Of a stretch of DNA of 64,000 nucleotides, positions 45,062 through 55,206 are shown in pieces. The notes beneath the pieces are model-generated. The model was not told the DNA's origin and did no database searches. It saw nothing but the letters and a program-made list of their open reading frames with translations. The first letter of the stretch is position 1; every line of letters begins with the position of its first letter. Origin of the DNA: ENR-C587 sp942493235. GTDB taxonomy: Bacteria; Bacteroidota; Ignavibacteria; Kapaibacteriales; UBA2268. A program made the translations under genes and the position numbers. The stretch covers positions 1,798,001-1,862,000 of the forward strand of contig OW818676.1 of assembly GCA_942493235.1 (NCBI GenBank), in the 5' to 3' direction.

Positions 45062-46192
45062 ATGCCGAGAATTAGAGGCGAAAACATTCATATTGATACT
45101 ACTAATTTTAGTAAAAATCTGAATTCGAGCTGTTCGGATGCACAATTAGCTTTTGAAGCTATTGATGAATTGGCATTAGGAGTAAGCGATTCAGTAAATA
45201 TTGAAACCCTATTGATAGATAAAACTCTGATTGCAAGTGATGTAATAAACCATATATTTGATACACTTGGAGCAAATTTAAAATTATATTTGCCAACAGA
45301 ATCTCTAAGTATTGGTAAAAAGTTTGTTATAATGAATAACAGTGATGCCTCTTCTTTCAATTGTCATATTGCGGTATATTCAAACTCAAGTGAATTGGAA
45401 AAAATCTATGCTCAATCCCAAAGAACTTATATATATAACGGTACTAATTGGATATTGAGCTCAAAAAACAGTGTTATATTAGGACAAAGCAGTTTGGCTT
45501 ATTCATCAAGTATTGCCATTGGTAACGGAGTAAATTCGTTAACAGGCTCTGCCGTTATCGGTAACGGAGCTTCCGCTTCGTCGAATGGTGTTGCTATTGG
45601 CAATGCTACATCTGCAAACAGTTCCGGTGTTTCAATTGGAGGAAGTGCAAAAAGTGCTAATCACAGTGTTGCAGTTGGAATAAGTGCAGATACAAATAGT
45701 AAATCCAAACAAACAATTGCTCTCGGTGCATTCTCTAAAAATGAAAGAAACAGAGAAATTGTTTCTGCTTCAGACGATATAACAGCTCATAAATCTTTAC
45801 TGAGTATTCAAAAGTGGAAATATATTGATATTGCTTGCGACGGTAATTGGAAAGAAATTTTTGTAGATGCCGTCAGTTCAAGGCTTGCGTTAATTACTAA
45901 TTCTGCGTATCAATTCTATCTACAATTATTGATGAAGGACTATAACAGCCAGTTAGTAAAAGCTTTTGAATTGAGAGGTGTCGTAAACGTTGATGCAAGT
46001 GCTATTCCGGCATTAGTTGGGACTCCCTTAATATCAGTTATCGGAGCTTCGGCAGGCACTGACTTATGGGAGCTGAGATTGACGGCAGATTTAAATACAA
46101 AAACTTATTTAAAAATAGAAATCAAAGGCGATACTTCGGGACATAATCTTAGAGTAACAGCCAATTCTTTTAATACGGAACAGAGGTATTAA
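45062..46192 (+). CDS. Spike protein with YadA-head-type repeats
   Basis: A 376-residue protein. Residues about 145-225 are tandem 14-16-residue repeats of the trimeric adhesin head type: SLAYSSSIAIGNGVNS, GSAVIGNGASASSNG, VAIGNATSANSSG, VSIGGSAKSANHS, VAVGISADTNS. These form a left-handed beta roll in trimeric adhesins. A C-terminal beta domain of 140 residues follows (LRGVVNVDASAIPALVG...). In a virus context this suits a host-binding spike; it lacks the membrane anchor of a real autotransporter. Confidence 0.75.
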   Translation: MPRIRGENIHIDTTNFSKNLNSSCSDAQLAFEAIDELALGVSDSVNIETLLIDKTLIASDVINHIFDTLGANLKLYLPTESLSIGKKFVIMNNSDASSFNCHIAVYSNSSELEKIYAQSQRTYIYNGTNWILSSKNSVILGQSSLAYSSSIAIGNGVNSLTGSAVIGNGASASSNGVAIGNATSANSSGVSIGGSAKSANHSVAVGISADTNSKSKQTIALGAFSKNERNREIVSASDDITAHKSLLSIQKWKYIDIACDGNWKEIFVDAVSSRLALITNSAYQFYLQLLMKDYNSQLVKAFELRGVVNVDASAIPALVGTPLISVIGASAGTDLWELRLTADLNTKTYLKIEIKGDTSGHNLRVTANSFNTEQRY

Positions 46193-46194
46193 TT

Positions 46195-46500
46195 ATGGCA
46201 TTATTAAGTAAAGACGGCAGGTATGCCAAAGTTATAGGAGTTAATTATGATAAAATACATAATAACCATTCCTCACAAATAGCAATATTCAAAGATGAAG
46301 ACCAAAGAAATCGTTATGATATTCAGGGTGGTCTTAATCCGAATGAAACTGTAGAAACGACAATATTTAATACAAGCGGTCAGATTGTCGAACAATTTAA
46401 TAAAAACGCATCATCAGTTAAAACTGTGCAAGATAACCTATTGACAGCGATTTACAGAGCAATGAAAATCGAACTGTTTTCAGACTGGACAGATGTATAA
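46195..46500 (+). CDS. Small element protein after the spike gene
   Basis: A 101-residue protein; N-terminal half beta-rich, C-terminal half helical. Starts 2 nt after the spike stop. May assist spike folding; no domain recognised. Confidence 0.5.
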   Translation: MALLSKDGRYAKVIGVNYDKIHNNHSSQIAIFKDEDQRNRYDIQGGLNPNETVETTIFNTSGQIVEQFNKNASSVKTVQDNLLTAIYRAMKIELFSDWTDV

Positions 46501-46502
46501 TT

Positions 46503-47024
46503 ATGTGGAAAATGCTATTTGATAAAATCACCACACTTGAAAAGGTTCTGCTCGGAGCTTTGATTGTCTGTCTAACAGTTATTATTATTCTTATACTGCT
46601 TTTAATGGGTAGCAATGAACCGATTAATACAAGTTCTATCACTAGCGAACATACCGAAAGCGTGAATGTACCAATAATTCTTCCGGCACAGAAAACTTAT
46701 ATAGCTGCAAAAGCAAGTATCAAATATTTGAAAAATTACGACACATTGTATCGTAAAGACACTGTGTTTTTCCCGATTGAGCCGGAATTTGTTGCTTCAA
46801 TGGATACTATAAGTAATAATAAAGACACTATAAATGTGCAATTTATTTATCCTTTGGCAGAATTTAAGCTTTCAATCAGAGAATCACCGGATACAGTGCA
46901 GACAGTTGAAAAGACTAAATATATTAATAAAGAAACTGTAAAAGAAAAATCAAATGTTTTAATGGATTATACAGAAAAGATTATAATCTTTGGAGTAGGA
47001 TATTTAATAGGGAAAAGTTTGTAA
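46503..47024 (+). CDS. Membrane-anchored element protein
   Basis: A 173-residue protein with an N-terminal membrane helix (LGALIVCLTVIIILILLLMG), a soluble domain with Asp/Thr-rich turns, and a second hydrophobic end IIIFGVGYLIGKSL. Topology and position could fit a spanin-like or vertex protein. Not recognised. Confidence 0.55.
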   Translation: MWKMLFDKITTLEKVLLGALIVCLTVIIILILLLMGSNEPINTSSITSEHTESVNVPIILPAQKTYIAAKASIKYLKNYDTLYRKDTVFFPIEPEFVASMDTISNNKDTINVQFIYPLAEFKLSIRESPDTVQTVEKTKYINKETVKEKSNVLMDYTEKIIIFGVGYLIGKSL

Positions 47025-47063
47025 ATCCATAAATATTTAAGTTAAAAAAGGCAATAAGAATAT

Positions 47064-47819
47064 ATGGCAATAATAGAAAAGAAAAAATGGGTCGGGCTTG
47101 CAGACCCTTATATAGAAAATGAAGCAAGTGCTGTAAACAAAACACTCAAGCAGATGGGTGTACCTTTTTATATAGTATGCTCAACACGGGCAGAAAAAAC
47201 TGATAAAAGGCTAAAACAGCTAAGTTGGAGACGATTAGGTCAGACTTGTAATCCTGACTATCCGAATGCTACTTACATTAGCGAAAAAGTTGTTAGAGCC
47301 AGATTACAAAAAGATTTTGGTGTTTCTCTGCTTATGGTAAGAGATAAACCGAAAGAAGCAATTAAAAAAGCAGAAGAATTTTGGGCGAAAAAGGCTGAAA
47401 AAGCTCAAAAAATAGCTGAGAAAAAAGCTAATAAGGGGATTAGAAAAACTAAGCCTGTTAAAAAAGTTAAAGAAATTAAAGTAAAGATTGAAAAAGTTGC
47501 TAAAACTATTGAGAAAAAAGCTGAAAAAGTAATCAAAGAAGCCGTTAAAAAAGATTTATCTCCAAAGCAAATAGAGAAAAAGGCAGAAGAAGTCAAGAAA
47601 GAAGTAGCTAAAGCTACTACGGATAAACATTTACAGCAAGCAGTAAAAGAAGAAGTAAAGGAAATTATGAAAGAGGCTCAAACAAAAGATGTAACAACTA
47701 CTGAAATCAAAGAAGTTGTAAAAGAAATAAAGGCTGAAGTAAAAGAAGCAGCAATTGAAACGCCGAGCAATGATTTTGCTCAATTTATGGCAATGATGCA
47801 AGAATTAAATAAGGACTAA
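47064..47819 (+). CDS. Lys/Glu-rich helical protein with globular head
   Basis: A 251-residue protein. Residues 1-90 are a compact, Cys-containing domain (FYIVCSTRAEKTDKRLKQL, LGQTCNPDYPNATYI); residues 95-235 are a nearly continuous charged helix of KKAEK/EVKEEVK type; the end is FAQFMAMMQELNKD. Base composition is purine-rich in the helix. Could bind nucleic acid or act as a spacer; no family assigned. Confidence 0.58.
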   Translation: MAIIEKKKWVGLADPYIENEASAVNKTLKQMGVPFYIVCSTRAEKTDKRLKQLSWRRLGQTCNPDYPNATYISEKVVRARLQKDFGVSLLMVRDKPKEAIKKAEEFWAKKAEKAQKIAEKKANKGIRKTKPVKKVKEIKVKIEKVAKTIEKKAEKVIKEAVKKDLSPKQIEKKAEEVKKEVAKATTDKHLQQAVKEEVKEIMKEAQTKDVTTTEIKEVVKEIKAEVKEAAIETPSNDFAQFMAMMQELNKD

Positions 47820-47822
47820 CCG

Positions 47823-48053
47823 ATGACAGAGCAAGAAAAAAAGATGGCTGGCACTATGTTTAGGACAGTTGCCAAAAAATGTGGTCTAAAATACGGAAAT
47901 GACAGTTGGAGTGAAGCCGAAGCAGATAAAAAAATTCCGACTCTGATTCAAGCAGGAAAATTTGTTGATATAGCAGAAGAAGACACTAAGGAAATATTCT
48001 GTGAAGGAGTTCTTGACGGATTAGAAGCAGCGTTAAATAAACGAAAAAATTAG
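47823..48053 (+). CDS. Small acidic element protein
   Basis: A 76-residue helical protein (TEQEKKMAGTMFRTVAKKCG, ending ALNKRKN). Gap of 3 nt on both sides. Function unknown. Confidence 0.55.
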   Translation: MTEQEKKMAGTMFRTVAKKCGLKYGNDSWSEAEADKKIPTLIQAGKFVDIAEEDTKEIFCEGVLDGLEAALNKRKN

Positions 48054-48056
48054 ATT

Positions 48057-48392
48057 ATGGCTAAATATAAGTTAAAATCGGAGTTTACAGGCAATTGCGT
48101 CGTAATAAAAGCCGGAACGGAGCTTAAAGGCAGTGAAGAAATTTCTGCAGTACCCCCCGAGTCGGCAGACGGCGGTTACCCGAATTCGTCATCAAATACA
48201 GTTCTGTACAAAACTCCGAATTATAAAGCTTCCGGTATTACCAATGAAGCTCAATATATCAAAGTCGAAATAAATTCAACCTGTACTGAATATATCCCGC
48301 TCAATCAAGTAGAAATAATTGATTATAATTATATGCTAATTTTCGGCGGGCTCGCAGTAACAGCGATTATTACTTATTTAATTATGAAATAA
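48057..48392 (+). CDS. Tail-anchored element protein
   Basis: A 111-residue protein: a beta-rich head (GNCVVIKAGTELKGSEE, EYIPLNQVEII) and one C-terminal membrane helix MLIFGGLAVTAIITYLIM. Another case of the head-plus-anchor layout seen across the array. Confidence 0.62.
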   Translation: MAKYKLKSEFTGNCVVIKAGTELKGSEEISAVPPESADGGYPNSSSNTVLYKTPNYKASGITNEAQYIKVEINSTCTEYIPLNQVEIIDYNYMLIFGGLAVTAIITYLIMK

Positions 48393-48395
48393 AAC

Positions 48396-48626
48396 ATGAA
48401 CAAAAATATTGAAATTAAAATTTCCGATATGGCTTTTAATGTCGAACCGGAAATATTCTATTTGATAGAAGAATTGAAACAAGAAAATAAATTATACAAA
48501 GAAATTGTTTTACAATTCCGTTACGCTGTGTCGGTATATAAAGACCAAGAAATGATTGTTGAAGCTCTGAATTTAATTAATCAATATGGCGAAATATTAT
48601 TAGAAGATATGGCATTAAGGAATTAA
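48396..48626 (+). CDS. Small acidic helical protein
   Basis: A 76-residue protein (PEIFYLIEELKQENKLYKEI..), acidic and helical, placed 1 nt before the giant gene and so probably coupled to it. Function unknown. Confidence 0.52.
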   Translation: MNKNIEIKISDMAFNVEPEIFYLIEELKQENKLYKEIVLQFRYAVSVYKDQEMIVEALNLINQYGEILLEDMALRN

Positions 48627-48627
48627 G

Positions 48628-51600
48628 ATGAATACGGTATTATTTCAACAAAAAATAAGTTCTCTGATTAGAACTTATGACAAGATGTTTTATAAGTCAA
48701 TTAAGAATGTAAATGGAATTAACTTTTGGGATAAAATTTCACGGCTCGTTAAGATGATGAACTTAGAACGCTGGCTTGAAGAGACTGAAAGTATTCGCAG
48801 GCAAATAGGATTGAAGGATAATTTTTCACTTATCATACTCTACAAAGAGATAAAAGAAAAAGCAGGCGGTTTGTTTGCACTGAAATTCTCACGATTAGCT
48901 AATTTACTCGGAATACCAAATCCGGTTAAGCCAAGTGTAGAAAAGCAAAATGAAGTTGAAATAGTACATAAAGAAGTAATTGCTCAAGCAGAGGCTACAA
49001 CAATATATGAAACATTACCGGCAAACTTTAGAAATATACACGAACCGGAAATGTCTGAAAATGATTATGCTCAATTTGCAGAGGCATATTTTGTAAAAAA
49101 ATATTATGAAGTTCAAAAAGAAAAAGTACCGGTAATAGAAGCGAAAATCAAAACATATCAGCAAAATATTGAAGATATAAAAGGCGAACGTGGCGACCAG
49201 TTTAAAAATATCCGTGAGCATAACGAAGAAAAAATCAAACAAGCTAAAAATGAAATTAGTGAAATTCGTCGTATCTCCGGCAAACCATTAACAGAGCAAC
49301 ACGAGCAACAAAGGCAGTCAATATTGAGTATGATTAATTCTCAATATCAAACTGATAATAAGAAATTTGCCAGTGATGTAAAAGAATTTGTACTTAAAAG
49401 TTTAGCAAATAAAGCAATGTTCCAAGAGAAAGTTTGGGAATTTTACCCAACTCCTTATGAAGTAGTTGACACTATGATAGAGCAAGCAGATATTCAACCC
49501 GGAATGAGTATATTAGAACCAAACGGAGGCAAAGGAAATATTCTTGACAAACTCTATGAAAAATACAGTGATTCCATTCGATTAGAGACTATTGAATTGG
49601 ATAATACTAATCGAATGATTCTAAAGATTAAAGGTTACAAATTGGTCGGTACAAACTTCTTAGAGCAAGTACCTGAAGCAAGATACGACAGAATATTGAT
49701 GAACCCTCCATTTAACAATATGGAGGATATAGACCACGTATTACACGCTCTCAAATTCTTAAAACCGAATGGTAAATTAGTATGTATTAGTTCTATGAAA
49801 TCCGTCGGCAGTAAGAAATATCCTAAAACAATTGCATTTAGGGAATTAGTTGAAACTTGCGGTAAATTCGTAGTTTTGCCTGCCGATGTAATGGAAAAAG
49901 CCGAACGTTCTGCTACTGTTAAGATTATCATGTCCGTAATTGATAACTCAAAAGTTATAAATAAACAAAAAGCCTTAATTTCTCAAGATATTGAAATAAA
50001 AGACTTGGAAAAGGGCGGAAAAGTAGTTAATATTACAAACGATAGATTGTATATTATAAAGAGTATAAATCCATTTGTATTGCTTGAAGAAGGTACTACA
50101 AAAGAACGCAATTTCGGGGTTATAGATAGTTTAATAGGCATATTTAGAAAATTTGACGAGGAAAAAGATGGAGAACTTTACAGTAGAAATAGAAACAGAA
50201 GAAACTCTGGCTACAGACCTATTATTCGAGGCAGTGGCATTGACAACAAATGGAGAAAATCAGGACTCGTCGATGCAAGACCAACCTTTAGCCAAAAGCC
50301 AAAAGGAAAAAGACTTGATGAAACTTTTGCTAAAGCTCTAATGCCACATCAGGTTGACGGTGTCAATCTTGCATTAGAAAGTTTAAGGTCAACAGGTGCA
50401 TTTATCCTTGCCGACGGTACAGGAGCCGGAAAAACGTTCCAGCAATTGGGAGTAGCATATCAGCAATTAAAAGAGAACCCCGACAAAGCCGTAATGATAA
50501 TTTCTCAAGCCGATGATATTCTAAATCAAGCATTCAAAGGCGATGCCGAAAAGTTATTATCTAAAACCGGAATTAATATGTCCAAGATTATGGTTTTAGA
50601 TAAATATATTCTTAAAAATCCGGTGCAAGCCAAAACTCAAATCAAACCCGGTCATATCTATTTACTAAAATATAAAGATTTTAGTTTGTTCGATATGAAG
50701 GGCGACCCCACTTATGTAGCCTATCTGGAGCTAGTAGAAGAAAAAAAGAAAAAGATGGAAGTTTACGAAAAGAAATTACTTCAACTCTCGCTTGATGGTG
50801 ATAAATATACTAAAAAAGAATACAAAGATTTAGAGCAAGGAATAAAAACAGCAAAGAAAAATGACCCGATAAACGGTGAACTTATCCAAGCTGAGGCTTT
50901 ATGGATAGATACCGAAAAAGGCTATTTTGCCGACTTAGGTCGTAATTTCTCCTGTGTTATTTTTGATGAATGTCATAATTTAAAAAACTACTTATATTAT
51001 AGCTCAAGTAAAAATGAGCAAGCCCGTCGTGGTATTGCAGTTTGTGAAAACATACCCGCCAGATTGTTTTGTTCGGCAACACCAGCCGATAGAGCTGACG
51101 CTATTTTCTATTTGAAATATGCCGGCTTGTTTATTAATAATGAGCAAATGCACTCTTTATTAATGCGTGTTGGATTCAAATTCAAAGAACCTGTTGTTAC
51201 TCCTCAAGGTGTATTAATTGAGAGAGCAAAGTATTTCTTGCCGGCTCAATACGATAAATCAATCGCTTCAAAGGCTATTGAAGTTATGTTTGAAGATTTA
51301 ACCGAAGAAAGCCGAATGCTCAAACGAGAAATTGAGATGAATAATATCGAACTTGAAGTGGTTGAAATTGATTCTGGAAATATGGCGAAAATTGTAAATG
51401 CTAAAATTGCAGATGCGGCTAAAGATAATGATAAAGAGAAAAAGACTAATGTCTATATGGAGCAAATGAGAGCTTTAGAGCCGTTCAAAATTAAACCGGC
51501 AATTGAGATTATAGACAAAGAACTTGACAAAGGCAGAAGTGTAGTAGTATTTACAGGATTAGTAGCTGAAGACGACAAGATGAAAGATTTCGGAGGTTTT

Positions 51601-54600
51601 AAAGCCGGTACTACACAAGATTTATACGATGCCTTATGCGATAAATACGGCGATGATGAAGTCGGTTTGATAATTGGAACAAATAAGAACTTTATTTATC
51701 GTGGAAAACGTAAAAATGACCGTCAACAGGATATTAAAGATTTTCAATTGAATAAAAAACGCATTATCATAGCTACGGCTCAATCCGGTGGTACAGGGAT
51801 TTCACTTGATGATACTGACCAATATAATGAACGTGGTGAAATGATTTCCAAAGGTGGGAATAATCCACGCTCTATGCTTGTTATGACTGCACCGATGAAC
51901 GCAGAGGGCAATGTACAGATGATAGGACGTATAAACAGAGCTAACACAATGTCAAGATGTAATGTGTTCTATTTATTCGATATGTCAGTTGTTATTGAAA
52001 AATGGATTGCTTCTATCGTAGAACAAAAAATGATGTTCTTAAATGCCGTTGTAGCCGGTCAGACTGCAAAGATGAATATTAAATCTATGGATACAACTAA
52101 CAAAGTCTATGACAGTGAAGATGAACTTGACTTGATAATTGATATTAATAATTATCGTGATGATGATGATAAAGAAGATAAGAAGATTACACGAAAACAT
52201 AAATTCTTTGATATGGAGAGATTAGACAAAGATACTACCGGAATTAATACTAATATTATTGCTTGGAAACAAGTCGGCAACGAGTGGTACGACAGAGGTA
52301 AAATCATAGTTAATGTTAAAACAGCATCAAGAGCTTCAACTCTTGAGCTTTTTGCTAATAATGATTTCTTTGCAAAATACGGATTCAAGATTGAAACCGA
52401 GAGATATGAAGGTAGTGTAATTCGTAGAACTATCAATAAGAGCGATTCTGATTTAATTCAAATTTGGAATTATATCTGCAATTTATTTTTACCGGAAAGC
52501 TCAGATTATCTGCAAAGTGAAAAGCAATTATTCAATGTTGGTGATAAAGTAAAAACTATCGAAATAGTTCAAGATTTGATTTCTAATAGACAGGCTGAGA
52601 AAGGTCAGGTCGGTATAATTAAAAATATTCGTAAGATAAATATTAGTTCAGCCACAAGTAAATATCAGTATGATGTAGATTTCGATGGCAATTTAATCAA
52701 GCGTATTGAGCAAATTTCATTGAAAAATCCTGATAGTATTTCATTATTGACTTATGCAGAAATTGTAAAACGTGATGATTTTACAGTAAGTAAATATATT
52801 GGCAGTATAAATGTATCAAACGGAAAATACGAACTAACTGCGACAAAATACCGACACAATACAATTACTTGGCATTTTCAGGTTAGCGAAAATCTTAACT
52901 TAGATATTTTTGATGTTAGTGCCGATCCTAATAGCGATTTAGGTTTTTCAATTAAGCCTGCCTACGAATTTGAACACGACACTAAGGAGTTTATTAAACG
53001 TAATAGCTATCACGATGAGAATTTACAAACTTATTTAGATGACGAACATATTGAGCAATACAAAGAATTAGTCAGTGATGAGTTAGAATCGGCTATTACC
53101 ATGTATAATAAAGATATGCAAGGATACGGAATTTTAAATGATAATCTTTCGGATTTTTCCATTATAAGCAAATTCCATTCTCTTAAAAATAAAGCAGGTG
53201 ATTTCTTCAGAGAGAAATTTGAAAGAATTTCTCAAATACTGAATATCAAAAATAATAATGAAAGCAGTATAGTTTACGGTAAAGCTTGTAAAATTGCTAC
53301 TCCGAGTGAAGTATTGCAGGCTAAATATGCAGTCGTTGAGCTTGAATATTTAATACCAAGCAATGATCCGTTTACATTTTCCCCTAATCCGAATTATCCG
53401 GCTGAATGCCAGACACGGTCTTATAATGAAGATAAAGCCGAGCAAGAAAAAGTAGTCAAATATGCCAGTGATTTTAATTATTCTCATCTATTGAATAATT
53501 CTCCGGACGCAACTACCGGCTCACCGATTGTTACTCCACAGGGTGCGGTTTTGGGTGGCAACGGCAGAACAATGGTATTATATCGTGTTGCTGAAAATCA
53601 TAAAAAATCATATTCTGAATATGTCAATGAATTGAAAGATTTATCCGGTTATTTTGGCTTTCCCGAAGCTGTGATTGATAGCTTTGAAAAGCCTGTTTTA
53701 GTACGTGTAGTCAATATTAGTCTTAACAAGTGCAGTATGTATTCCAATATCTTGAATAAGTCAAACTCGAATGAATATGATAGCGTTCGTGAGGGAATTG
53801 CCTTTGCCAAACAGCTTGAAGAAAATCCGAAAGCCCTTGAGATGATTACTTCCATTTTGGATAATTCGACGGCTGAAACATTCAAGCAGGTTATTAATGA
53901 CAGAAGTACAGCAAAACATCTAATTACATTATTGAGAAATCTCAAAATTATTAATAATACAAATCAAGGTTCACTTACTGAAAGCGATTCTGAATTTACC
54001 GATAAAGGAACTGATTTTCTCGAAGCTATATTGCTTGCTATGGTACTGCCGGATAAAAAATTGATTAGCGGAGCAAAAGTATATACATTGAAAATATTGA
54101 AAGCTCTGCCCTCGTTAATCCGCATGAAAAATATGCCCTCAGAATGGAATTTAATACCGGTGCTTCAGGATATTATCAGAAATGAGATTATCCGACGTAG
54201 TAAAAATCTGAAATTTGGTGATTATATCAATCAAGAGTGGATGTTCGAGACTACTCCTTCTCCGATAGTTATCGAAACTTGGAAATTGCTTGAAGGTCTT
54301 GGAGCTAATCAATTTGCCGATTTTGTTCATTATTATTCCGATAAATATTCCGAGCAGGGTGCCGATATGTTCGGTACTACTACTTCGCCGATTGAGATAA
54401 TTACTAAGTTTACCAAAAAAGCTGGGCTTTCTGATTTAGCGTCTTTTCCGCTAATCCCATTATTAACAAATCTTGTTACTTCTGCTATTCCGGCACTTAT
54501 GGCAGACGATATTACCTCTAATGATTCGACATCAGTTCCGCAAGTTGCCGATGATATTGGGAAATTGCAGGATTATGCAGAACTCCCCGATTATGAAGAT

Positions 54601-55206
54601 GCTACACCTAAGACTTACACTTTGAATCAAGTGAAATCGGTAAAAACCGAATATATAAATTTCATTCATCCGAAAAACAGAAGACTTCTGGGCAAAATTG
54701 CCTGTCCGTTTATGATATTAATATGGGGACCGCGGGGGCAAGGGAAATCGACTTATTCATTAATATTAGCTGACGAATTATCAAGGCACGATAAAACTCT
54801 GTATTTTACTTCAGAAGAAAAGATTGTCGATGGCAGGATTAAAGAACGCTGTTTCCGAATGGGAATCTTTAATTCAAGATTAGAATTCAAAGACGGTCTA
54901 TTTCCCGATTTGCAAGAGTTAGTCGGCACCGGTGAATTTAAGTATATCGTTATTGATTCTATCAATATGGTCGGAGCTAAAGAAGACGAAGTAGTCAAAT
55001 TAATACAGGCGAATCCGAAAATTTCATTTATCGTTATCGCACACGCCAGCAAAGACGGGAAAATGTATAAAGGTAATTCATTGCTCGGACACATGTGCGA
55101 CACCGAAATCAAGGTTGCTAATGCTGTCGCTTCTTTAATCAAACATAGAGACGGTTCAATTGATAACAGTGAGACACGAATTTTTGATATGCGGAGGCAA
55201 CGATAA
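48628..55206 (+). CDS. Giant DarB-like fusion: N6-methylase, SNO-like helicase, DdrB/ParB-like, RecA-like ATPase
   Basis: A 2192-residue protein. Domains in order: helical N-terminus (1-265); adenine methyltransferase (about 270-430) with motif I ILEPNGGKGNI and catalytic NPPFNN; strawberry-notch-like SF2 helicase (about 575-1120) with Walker A LADGTGAGKT, VIFDECHN, LFCSATPAD, QSGGTGISL and MIGRINRA; an uncharacterised middle; a DdrB/ParB-like domain (about 1540-1700) with GSPIVTPQGAVLGGNGRTMV; and a C-terminal RadA/RecA-like ATPase (about 2010-2192) with WGPRGQGKST and YIVIDSINM. The first three match DarB-type antirestriction proteins that enter the cell with viral or plasmid DNA; the fused RecA-like part is unusual. 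It is 26 percent of the element. Confidence 0.85.
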   Translation: MNTVLFQQKISSLIRTYDKMFYKSIKNVNGINFWDKISRLVKMMNLERWLEETESIRRQIGLKDNFSLIILYKEIKEKAGGLFALKFSRLANLLGIPNPVKPSVEKQNEVEIVHKEVIAQAEATTIYETLPANFRNIHEPEMSENDYAQFAEAYFVKKYYEVQKEKVPVIEAKIKTYQQNIEDIKGERGDQFKNIREHNEEKIKQAKNEISEIRRISGKPLTEQHEQQRQSILSMINSQYQTDNKKFASDVKEFVLKSLANKAMFQEKVWEFYPTPYEVVDTMIEQADIQPGMSILEPNGGKGNILDKLYEKYSDSIRLETIELDNTNRMILKIKGYKLVGTNFLEQVPEARYDRILMNPPFNNMEDIDHVLHALKFLKPNGKLVCISSMKSVGSKKYPKTIAFRELVETCGKFVVLPADVMEKAERSATVKIIMSVIDNSKVINKQKALISQDIEIKDLEKGGKVVNITNDRLYIIKSINPFVLLEEGTTKERNFGVIDSLIGIFRKFDEEKDGELYSRNRNRRNSGYRPIIRGSGIDNKWRKSGLVDARPTFSQKPKGKRLDETFAKALMPHQVDGVNLALESLRSTGAFILADGTGAGKTFQQLGVAYQQLKENPDKAVMIISQADDILNQAFKGDAEKLLSKTGINMSKIMVLDKYILKNPVQAKTQIKPGHIYLLKYKDFSLFDMKGDPTYVAYLELVEEKKKKMEVYEKKLLQLSLDGDKYTKKEYKDLEQGIKTAKKNDPINGELIQAEALWIDTEKGYFADLGRNFSCVIFDECHNLKNYLYYSSSKNEQARRGIAVCENIPARLFCSATPADRADAIFYLKYAGLFINNEQMHSLLMRVGFKFKEPVVTPQGVLIERAKYFLPAQYDKSIASKAIEVMFEDLTEESRMLKREIEMNNIELEVVEIDSGNMAKIVNAKIADAAKDNDKEKKTNVYMEQMRALEPFKIKPAIEIIDKELDKGRSVVVFTGLVAEDDKMKDFGGFKAGTTQDLYDALCDKYGDDEVGLIIGTNKNFIYRGKRKNDRQQDIKDFQLNKKRIIIATAQSGGTGISLDDTDQYNERGEMISKGGNNPRSMLVMTAPMNAEGNVQMIGRINRANTMSRCNVFYLFDMSVVIEKWIASIVEQKMMFLNAVVAGQTAKMNIKSMDTTNKVYDSEDELDLIIDINNYRDDDDKEDKKITRKHKFFDMERLDKDTTGINTNIIAWKQVGNEWYDRGKIIVNVKTASRASTLELFANNDFFAKYGFKIETERYEGSVIRRTINKSDSDLIQIWNYICNLFLPESSDYLQSEKQLFNVGDKVKTIEIVQDLISNRQAEKGQVGIIKNIRKINISSATSKYQYDVDFDGNLIKRIEQISLKNPDSISLLTYAEIVKRDDFTVSKYIGSINVSNGKYELTATKYRHNTITWHFQVSENLNLDIFDVSADPNSDLGFSIKPAYEFEHDTKEFIKRNSYHDENLQTYLDDEHIEQYKELVSDELESAITMYNKDMQGYGILNDNLSDFSIISKFHSLKNKAGDFFREKFERISQILNIKNNNESSIVYGKACKIATPSEVLQAKYAVVELEYLIPSNDPFTFSPNPNYPAECQTRSYNEDKAEQEKVVKYASDFNYSHLLNNSPDATTGSPIVTPQGAVLGGNGRTMVLYRVAENHKKSYSEYVNELKDLSGYFGFPEAVIDSFEKPVLVRVVNISLNKCSMYSNILNKSNSNEYDSVREGIAFAKQLEENPKALEMITSILDNSTAETFKQVINDRSTAKHLITLLRNLKIINNTNQGSLTESDSEFTDKGTDFLEAILLAMVLPDKKLISGAKVYTLKILKALPSLIRMKNMPSEWNLIPVLQDIIRNEIIRRSKNLKFGDYINQEWMFETTPSPIVIETWKLLEGLGANQFADFVHYYSDKYSEQGADMFGTTTSPIEIITKFTKKAGLSDLASFPLIPLLTNLVTSAIPALMADDITSNDSTSVPQVADDIGKLQDYAELPDYEDATPKTYTLNQVKSVKTEYINFIHPKNRRLLGKIACPFMILIWGPRGQGKSTYSLILADELSRHDKTLYFTSEEKIVDGRIKERCFRMGIFNSRLEFKDGLFPDLQELVGTGEFKYIVIDSINMVGAKEDEVVKLIQANPKISFIVIAHASKDGKMYKGNSLLGHMCDTEIKVANAVASLIKHRDGSIDNSETRIFDMRRQR
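50168..50341 (+). CDS. Possible nested 57-codon ORF inside the giant gene
   Basis: In the +1 frame relative to the giant gene, ATG 50168 follows GAGGAAAAAG at good spacing and encodes an acidic, protein-like product (MENFTVEIETEETLATDLLF...). In the same stretch the main frame is an Arg/Asn/Ser-rich linker (YSRNRNRRNSGYRPIIRG). Either a real overlapping gene or chance; the main frame is continuous across it. Confidence 0.2.
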   Translation: MENFTVEIETEETLATDLLFEAVALTTNGENQDSSMQDQPLAKSQKEKDLMKLLLKL

